Under the pieces are notes generated by a model that saw only the letters and a program-made list of their open reading frames with translations, did no database searches and had not been told where the DNA came from. The position numbers and the translations under genes were made by a program. Shown here in pieces: positions 56,632 to 64,000 of a stretch of DNA of 64,000 nt. This DNA is from Dipteronia dyeriana (lineage: Eukaryota > Streptophyta > Magnoliopsida > Sapindales > Sapindaceae): assembly GCA_032871835.1 (NCBI GenBank), contig CM065297.1, forward strand, positions 16,847,098 through 16,911,097, written 5' to 3'. The first letter of the stretch is position 1, and every line of letters begins with the position of its first letter.

Positions 56632-56759
56632 TTAATTTCATATTTGTTTATTTGTTTGTTTGCTTTATTAAAAACTTAGTATAAATGTTACGTAGTTTTA
56701 ATATTATTATTTTTAAATCACAAACATTTGAAAAAAAATACTTTCATATTTATATACTT

Positions 56760-57060
56760 TCAACCGGGGATCGAGAAATCGATCGTTTAAATCGATTAAT
56801 TGGCTCAATACAGCTAGTCGACAACAAATTGAGGTGAAATGACCAAAATCAGCCTTATTAGTCGGTGGCCGACTAATTGGCCAAATCGTCGATTAATCGA
56901 TCAATTAATCGATCAAAATGATCAAAGAAGATGAAGAGAGATGGAGAGAGAGAGAGAGAGAGAGATAAAGAGTAATAAATTTTTTGATTAATCGTCGATT
57001 AATTGGTCTAGGCGCTAGGTGTCAAGTCTCCGTCTGATAGCCTAGCGCTTACTAGAACAC
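56760..57060. other. Self-complementary ATCGAT-rich stretch
   Basis: Repeated ATTAATCGATC and TCGATTAAT words around a (GA)n run, reading like a degenerate small inverted-repeat element. Ends are not defined. Confidence 0.3.
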
Positions 57061-57335
57061 CGCTTTCAACTATTATTTTTTATATATTTACTAGACAACT
57101 AGAAAAAATTAACTAAATAAATTATATAGTTATTAATTAATATTAATTCAAGTTTTTATAATAATTTTCAAAAATATAATAATTTGTTATAAAAACGTTT
57201 CATGTACTTTCTGATTTACTTGAAAATATGTTAAATATTTCATTTGTATCATAATTACAAAGAATAATTTTTATGTATAGTTGGTAGTTTGCTAGCTATT
57301 AAAAGTGATAAACTATATATTTATTGGTTTCCTAT

Positions 57336-57490
57336 CAGTGCGTACTGATATAAGTTATACCAGTACATTATATGTGGACCATTGATTATGGAGAAATTTT
57401 GACAAGTGCATACACTTTGAGTCAAAATATGTAAATTTAATGGTCTATATTAACGCACTGATAAAGTTATATCAGTGCGTACTTACTTGA
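57336..57490. mobile_element. Small MITE-like inverted repeat, copy 1
   Basis: Ends GTGCGTACTGATATAAGTTA and, reversed, GTACGCACTGATATAACTTT enclose about 100 bp. A diverged copy with GTACCGATAGAATTATAT and AATTACTTCAGTACACACT lies at about 58,358-58,515. Target duplications are not clear. Confidence 0.5.
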
Positions 57491-57802
57491 TATTTATATA
57501 TAAAAAAGCCAGGATTTCGGTTTTAGGGCGGCCAAGGGAAAAAAAATTCAAATTAACACTAGACAAATATGTTAATATATTAAAGATTTATTATCTTGAT
57601 TAATATCATTGGTTGGAGATTCCGTGTATTGATTTTCAGAAGTTGTATTATTGATATTAGATATTGACGAAGATGAACTGACTTATGAGGTTTTAATTCT
57701 TTTGAAAAATCCATCAATTGTTAATGGTTTCCCTCATCTGAAGATTAAATAAAAAAAATCGAATTACTTTAAATAACTAATTAATATAATAAATGTAGCA
57801 AA

Positions 57803-57805
<3 letters not shown>

Positions 57806-57861
<56 letters not shown>
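57806..57861. repeat. (AT)n microsatellite, about 28 units
   Basis: Uninterrupted AT dinucleotides. Confidence 0.95.
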
Positions 57862-57865
<4 letters not shown>

Positions 57866-58357
57866 GAAGAATTCATTAAAGAAATCATATAATAAACTAA
57901 GAAAGTAATAAATATAACCTGAAATTATTATGATAGATGAACCGAAAATATGAATAATTTAATTGCAATAGTAATTAAATTACTTAAGTGAAAAACTAGA
58001 AAATAAATAAATAAGTATATATAGGTTAGACAAGTTCATGATGTATAGGAAACCAAATCTTAAAAGGTTTATATTTTTTCTTCTAAAAGAAATTGAAATA
58101 CATAAAATTGACTATATATAAAATTGGACTTTCCTTAATATATTATAATCATAATATATATATATTTAAATTTAAAACTGACAGTAAATCAAGCAATCAC
58201 ATTTTTCAAAAATAAAATTTATACAGATTTTTTTTTAAAAAAAAAGTGACAGCCAACATATGAGTCTACTGCCGTTTTAATATATAATATATTATATATT
58301 TATGGAAATTTGAAGTTCATTTTTTTCTTTTGGATATCCAAGAAAAAAATCATTACG

Positions 58358-58515
58358 TACCGATAGAATTATATAACGATATTGAATATGAACTACTCAT
58401 TTATAAAAGAGTTTTGACAGTTGTATACATACCAAGACAAATTATGTAAAATGAGTGGCTCACATTTAATATCCTTATATAATTACTTCAGTACACACTA
58501 ACTTGAAAATTTCCG
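58358..58515. mobile_element. Small MITE-like inverted repeat, copy 2
   Basis: Diverged relative of 57,336-57,490: same size, similar end motifs, and a shared inner phrase around TTTTGACA and AATATGTAAA or ATTATGTAAA. Confidence 0.4.
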
Positions 58516-58530
58516 TATATATATATATAT

Positions 58531-58565
<35 letters not shown>
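58531..58565. repeat. (TAA)n microsatellite
   Basis: About 11 uninterrupted trinucleotide units after a short AT run. Confidence 0.95.
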
Positions 58566-59455
58566 GATGGTCCGGGGAGAAATTATAATTTTTTTTTCTA
58601 GGTAGACTGTGGATAATTTTATATTAATAAAAAATTATACTATATAATAATAAAAAAAATCATTTCGATGGAAAATCTCGATGGTACGAGGGAATTTTTG
58701 TTAGTTAAATTAAGAAAATATATCTACTTAGGGAACATAATGAGTCTTACCCTAAAAAACATATTTTAACCAAGAAAAATATAAGAAAATAAAATGGAAA
58801 TACACATGCAATGTAAATACAATAATATCCTACTTAAATTTTGATTTCTGAGGCTTCAAAAAAACAAAAGCATCTATTACCGAATCCGAATCAATTGTAA
58901 AAACAAGTTCTTTTTTAATATAAACAACCATACAATTCTTAAAAAACTTGTCATCCATCTTGTTGCGCACAGACGTTTTGACAAGTTTCAGAGTCGAAAA
59001 TAAAACTTAATTTTATAATTAATTTTATAACATAAACTTTATAAAAAAAATAAAAATAAAAATAAAACTTACGGTTTTCTCATACCGACGTCTGTATACC
59101 TCCACGAATACAAAAACTATCAAAACTCATAAAATTGAAATTCTTTGAGACTTGGGGATTAATTTATTCCGTAAATCTACTGCTTTTAGTTTATTTTTAA
59201 GAGGTTAAAATTTTCCAATTTGATTTTTAAGTCGGTAAGTGGTTAAAATTTATCAATTTAATATTTCACTTGTTAAGGAAATACAATAGGCTTTAGTGAA
59301 TTTGATTTATATTTTTAAGTTATTGGGCTATTATTAAGATAAAGAAAAATATGTTGAGTGATGATATTTATACCCTTCAAAAATTGTTTATACACCACAA
59401 TTTAGTATGTTTTTTAAAATCCAATATTATCCTAGAGTAAACTTACTTAAATGAC
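58566..59455. other. AT-rich intergenic region, nothing seen
   Basis: No gene, repeat boundary or RNA gene recognised. Confidence 0.4.
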
Positions 59456-59458
59456 TAA

Positions 59459-59983
59459 GGGTATGTTTGGTATGACTTTTCAATTAGAGCTTCCAGAGTA
59501 GGTCTTTTACTAATGAAGCTTTTATTGAGTACAACTTTCAACAAAAAAAACATTTGGTTGTATAAATTATAAAAATGGTATTAACAATGTTATTTTTTTT
59601 TAAAAAAAAATTGACAATGTATTTCTAAAAGTAACTTTTGGTTGTGTAAATTACAACAAAAGTGTTGACAATGTATTTATAATGAAAGAGTTGTATGGTG
59701 AAATATCTAAAATTTATAAAAGGTAGTTGAAACAATTCATAAGTTTTAAAAAAGCTATAAAAAATAAAAAATAAATAAAAAATAAAACAAAGTTTTGGGG
59801 AAAAGCCCAAATTTTGGGTTTTTCCTAGTAGATATAAAATAGCTTTTATAAAGGGTGATTCAGATAATTATATACATAAAAAAATTGTTTTGATTTTTAC
59901 CAAACAAAAAAAAAAAATTCAAAACAACTTCTAGCATTAAAAAACGCATTTAGCCTTTATAAAAACCATACTAAACACACACT
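59459..59983. mobile_element. Tourist-like MITE (525 bp)
   Basis: Starts GGGTATGTTTGGTATG and ends, reversed, AGTGTGTGTTTAGTATGG, the GGG..TGTTTGG pattern of Tourist elements. It is flanked by TAA on both sides (59456-59458 and 59984-59986). AT-rich interior with two internal GTTGACAATGTATTT repeats (about 59,595 and 59,660). No coding capacity. Confidence 0.78.
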
Positions 59984-59986
59984 TAA

Positions 59987-61391
59987 TTTTTTGTAATTAC
60001 ATACTAATAATTATTAATTGGTTTATATCAATCATTTGAAAAAAAAGGAGGAAGTTTCCTATTAATTGCTTAATATGATAATAAAAACCTTTATATTTTA
60101 TCAAACCCTAACTTTTATTTTAAATACTAATTTCAATTTCTTTTAGTGAATACAAATTGTTTGTGTTGACCAACAATTTATTGCTATAATTGAGTGAAAC
60201 AAAAATCAATACAAACAATAAACTTTCTATTGTAAAAAAAACAATAAATTTTCTTAAGAATAAAGGAACTTAGATATACTGTTGTGTGTTGAGATCTGGT
60301 AGTTTTTTAATTCGGTGGAATTGAAGAATTTTGAGCTTCAAAAAATTAAAGAATTAAAAAACAAGTTTTAATGCAATGCTAAGAAATATTTTACAATTTT
60401 TTAGTGACATCAAATGTTTTTGCAGGAGTTAGAATATTTTTTTAAAAATAAATTATTTATTTGAATAAAAAGATACAAAATAATAAAATTTTAAATAAAT
60501 TTGATTAGATAACAAAATAGTGAGGTGTGCTAATAAAAATATAATATAATATAATTAAAGAATTGATATTTTTGGTATTAAGTGGGTTTTATTTATGAAA
60601 CATATAATTTTAAAATATTTTAAGGGTATACTTAGAAAAGTGGTGTACATACAGTTTTTAAGGGTGTTAATATTGTCACTCAAATATGATAAATTAAGTT
60701 AGAATCGGAATTAAACTGAATTATACTTCGAATTAAATGAGATATATTTAAAACTATTAAAAAAAACTTTTTTTTTCTTTTCAAAAAGCTAGCCCACCCT
60801 AACGTACGTATCCTCTGTTTTTATGATCCAACCAGATACGGAATTAGGCATGGCTAGGGTATGGCTAGGGTATTAAAACAGAGGATACGTATGCTAGCCC
60901 ACCCTAGCCATGCCTAATTCTGCTTCTAAATATGGTTGAAGCTTGAGGACCGTGAGAGAAGACAAAACTATAAATAGAAATTCTTCCGAGGCATAAACAT
61001 TTTCATTTTTTAAAATTATCTTTTCTTTTAAAAAAATAAATCATTACTTTCAGGATGTCTTGGTGGCGGCAGTGACAACTTCAAATTCGGATCATTTGGA
61101 TCATTTTTAGAATGAATGAACATTCGTTATACCAAACAATATTATTGAGTATGGGATTGGCTGTTGTGCAGCTGGCTGTATGATACAGCCATGAACAGTA
61201 ACAAATTAATTATAAAAAAAGGAGTGTGGCAGCCGGCTTTCAACTGGTTGCCACCAAAAAAACTCTATTTTCTTAAAAAAAGTTTCAAACTCCTTTAAAT
61301 TATAATTATAAAATTTTAAAAATTAAAATAAAACTTAAAAAAAGTTTTATAATTAAAAATTATATTTAATTAAGATTAATTAATTAATTAT
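59987..61391. other. AT-rich intergenic region with an interleaved inverted repeat
   Basis: No gene seen. The only structured part is the interleaved inverted repeat at 60,787-60,925. Confidence 0.45.
60787..60925. repeat. Interleaved inverted repeats (A-B-A'-B')
   Basis: Arm A 60806-60821 pairs perfectly with A' 60875-60890 (16 bp). Arm B 60841-60860 pairs perfectly with B' 60901-60920 (20 bp). Because B lies between A and A', the arms cross. GCTAGCCCACCCTA also occurs directly repeated at 60,788 and 60,893. Confidence 0.92.
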
Positions 61392-62306
61392 TGTCGTATG
61401 TAAATTTTATTAGACATACACGTCATTGACAAAGATGATAGAATTGCCAGGTGGACGTCCAAATAGGCATTAGGAAAATATCCTGCAAGACATCACCTAA
61501 GAAGAGAAAGCCCGAGTAAACAAGTACTGAACAAAACTTACTCGGGTCAACTGACGTCATATACTACTCAGGGTCAGTTAAAGATACTCGGAGCTAGTTG
61601 ATGACATTTTCTACTCGTGATTAGATGACGTCACTCGGGACCAGTTGATATCGTGTCCTACTCGGGACACACATGAAGAAAACAGAATAAAAAGCCCAGT
61701 GCGTAGCTCACAAGAATCAAGTCATTAAAATACGCGAAGATATCCATATCAAAGAGGAATTCCAAGAAGAACAGAATATCAAGCAGAAAGGGTTCCTAAT
61801 CAGGCAACAACTTTATTTCTTCAAAAAGACTGCGCTATTATAAGGAAATAAGTCATATCTGGACTACATTACTGGAGTCCCATTCGATCTCAATACAAGT
61901 CTCCGAAATAGGAAAGAAGACAATCTACTTCAAACAAGTAAACAATCATAATTAAATACAAAGATCTTTTATTACTTGTACAAAGATCTTTTATTACTTG
62001 TACAAAGAGGATTAGGGTTCTATGGACATATAAATAGACCCATAATCTCGTCACAAAAAATATATACATAAATCATATAGAAAAATACAAAGAGAAAAAG
62101 AGAGATCGAGAATTGTAATTATTCTATTCATAGTGGATTTTGGCTTGGTTGATTATTCAACCTCCCGTGGACGTTTCTCCGGTCGCCGGAGTTTTACCAC
62201 GTAAAAACTTGCATCCAATTACTTTCTCCTTCTCTTCTCTTTGAAATCACAGCTAAAATCCAAATCTTGTTGACTTTTCTCAAACATCAAGAAATCGACG
62301 TCAACA
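61392..62306 (+). mobile_element. 5' LTR of a Tat-type Ty3/gypsy element (about 915 bp)
   Basis: Starts TGTCGTATG and ends GACGTCAACA, giving TG...CA. A TATA box ATATAAATAG lies at about 62,027-62,036. U3 holds repeated ACTCGGG and GTTGATGAC words with two perfect TGACGTCA palindromes (61552-61559 and 61626-61633), and a 22-bp tandem repeat at 61,959-62,003. A PBS-like TTGACGCTAGAATGAG follows one base after the end. The start is less certain than the end. Confidence 0.7.
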
Positions 62307-62352
62307 ATTGACGCTAGAATGAGGGGTTGAACCTCCGATTTAGTTAAAGGTA

Positions 62353-64000
62353 ATGGCAGGAAGAAGAAGCAGTTCTGGGGATATCCAAAAATCTCCAAAT
62401 AACTTCCATGTTAGCAGTAGCTCGCGAGATCTCACTGCAACCACGAAGAACCAACCAACATCCCTGACAGGGATCCAACAAGCTCCTCCGACCAGCGAAG
62501 ACCTGACACAACGCTTCCGAGAGGCGCTGCAACAGTTGGTGGCAAACGTAGCAAATGAAGTAGTTGGTCTACTAGATGCAGAAGAAGCGCAACCTTTTAA
62601 CCTCCCACCTGTAAGGCTTCGTTCAGTTGTAGTAGGGCCAGAACTAAATGCACCGGGAGCTGAAAGGAACCCTGTTCCAATTAATCAGGCTGGACGTGAA
62701 ACGTCCGAAGAGGAAAGACCACGCCAGAAGCAGAAGCAGAACCATGATCAGACAGCCCGTGCCTGACACCACAAACATGACCGGCACAGGGATCGGTCGT
62801 CGTCAGAAGATAGTGATCTGCACCATCGTAAGCGTCATCGCGGAACCATACGCCTACAAGAATCAGCCCGTGAAACTCGGTATCAAAGTGAAGAGCCAGA
62901 AAGAGGAATGATAATCACCTAGCGGTTCAACCATCATGGAAGTCCGGTGGGATACAGAGATGTCGTAATTCAGAGCTTAACTCGAGAAGTCGAAAATAAT
63001 AGGCGTCAAATGGATGCACTGGTCAGACGTTATGGGTACAACGATTTATCTGACGACGATTTTGACAGCCCATTCACTAGGGAAATCTTACGGACCTCAT
63101 TCCCAGAAAGGTTCAGGATGCCGCACGTGGAGCAGTTCAAGAAAGATACAGACTCTAAAGAACACATTAGACGTTATAAAAGTGTTATGGCCCAGTATGC
63201 CCACATCGATCCCTTACTACTCCTTAACTTTCCACAAACTCTATGAGACACGAACTCAAGATGGTTCGGAAGACTACCTCCAACGAGCATCAGAAGTTTC
63301 AGTGAACTAAGCAGGAGTTTCTCAAGACAATTTCTGAGCAACGTTCACAGGAAAACGTCAGTGGCTTACCTTTCTCAGATAAAACAAGGAAATGATGAGT
63401 CGTTGAAGAAATACCTGGGGAGATTCGGCCAAGCGGTATCAGAAACGGCAGTGCAAACGATGAAGCGATAATTGCTGCATTCATCAACAACCTACAAAAT
63501 GGACGATTATCTTCTGACATGAGAAGAGCCCGTCTGACCAGATATGCAGATATGATGGACATGGCGGGAGGATATGCACTAGCCGAAGAAGAAGAGTTAG
63601 CCACGGGAGGATGCTACATGCATGGAAGAAAACCCGAAAAGAACGCTGAGTCTAAGGTGTATAACCAAAATGGAAAACAGAAAGGAAACAGCAAAGAAAA
63701 AAAGCAAGGACGAGGGAAGCGGGCTTAATGCCAAATAGACCATGGAGAAATTCTGAGGTAGATACGCCAACTACACCCCTCTTCGGAAAAAGCAGGAGGA
63801 AATCCTTGCCATACTGGAAGAGAAAAATCTGGTAAAAGAGCCACACCGTCAATCTCAGTTTGCTCGGTGAGATATAACCAAATACTGCAGATTCCATAAA
63901 TAAACCAGTCATAAGACTTCCAAATGTTACCATCTCAGAGATTACATAGAAACCCTCATTCGGGAGGGACATCTTCAAGATGTAATCTTGAAAAGAGATG
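62353..64000 (+). pseudogene. Tat-type Ty3/gypsy gag, broken, runs off the window
   Basis: The start MAGRRSSSGD is 46 bases after the LTR. A Gln/Arg-rich N-terminal part ends at a stop (about 62,766). The retrotransposon Gag domain follows in shifted frames: FPERFRMPHVEQFKKDTDSK (63.1 kb), WFGRLPPTSIRSFSELSRSF (63.27 kb) and KQGNDESLKKYLGRF. Then come RYADMMDMAGGYALAEEEE and a CCHC-like end, KYCRFHK and SHKTSKCYHLRDYIETLIRE (63.87-63.96 kb), the usual tail of Tat-clade Gag. At least six stops or frameshifts show decay. Protease, RT and integrase would lie beyond 64,000. Confidence 0.82.

Noticed and set aside
56760..57000. ATCGATTAAT palindromes as a regulatory cluster
   Set aside because: Most likely a decayed inverted-repeat element in AT-rich DNA; no nearby gene to regulate.
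62344..62532. Minus-strand open frame in the gypsy gag
   Set aside because: Shadow of the plus-strand Gag N-terminus.

Overview
The window is nuclear DNA of a eudicot plant. The evidence is: GT-AG introns (plus one GC-AG); plant-specific Rab subfamilies (RABC/Rab18 and RABE/Rab8); a ZAT5-type C2H2 repressor with an EAR motif; Ty1/copia and Tat-type Ty3/gypsy retrotransposons; Mutator-like elements (MULEs) of the kind that carry DUF1985/ULP1 genes; Tourist-like and hAT MITEs; and tRNA-derived SINEs. Four recognisable host genes occupy about 29-44 kb, and most of the rest is mobile DNA. Exon coordinates were derived by eye from splice signals and protein-family knowledge; no database search was run.

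Layout. 1-2090: broken Ty1/copia gag and its 5' LTR/leader (minus). 2780-3372: a second copia LTR fragment. 3897-29447 (+): the last four exons of a RABC (Rab18-like) GTPase. Its first visible intron is 24.8 kb because a 23,428-bp MULE (4311-27738, 9-bp target duplication TTTTTTTAA, related terminal inverted repeats) sits inside it. That MULE carries a decayed mudrA transposase (+, 8351-11059) and two separate DUF1985/ULP1-protease genes on the minus strand (12.47-16.33 kb and 21.56-26.49 kb). Between them lie several arrays of two short palindromic motifs, GTGTAATCATGATTACAC-like and AGGCCTAGG-like, in direct and inverted orientation, plus a copia-type LTR piece near its left end.

30-37 kb is the gene-rich core. 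A complete RABE1/Rab8 GTPase (minus, 8 exons, 216 aa) converges on the RABC gene. Next comes a complete small ankyrin-repeat protein (minus, 6 exons, 202 aa). 37.5-41.4 kb holds a probable LTR piece and a decayed copia element with an intact-looking 5' LTR and primer-binding site (minus). 42,659-43,681 (minus) is an intronless ZAT5-like zinc-finger repressor.

46,090-51,899 is a second MULE (5,810 bp, TSD TTATTATTA). It contains an RNase H-like (RVT_3) gene fragment, a nested hAT MITE with a perfect 8-bp TSD, and a 109-bp higher-order tandem array. From 52 to 61 kb the DNA is very AT-rich and gene-poor; it holds two TTA/TAA-flanked Tourist-like elements, long AT microsatellites and an unusual interleaved inverted repeat. 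61,392-64,000 is the 5' LTR, leader and gag region of a Tat-type Ty3/gypsy element running off the window.

The most unusual object is the giant MULE: its size, its doubled ULP1 modules, its palindrome arrays, and its position inside the intron of a Rab gene whose own exons carry two in-frame deletions.
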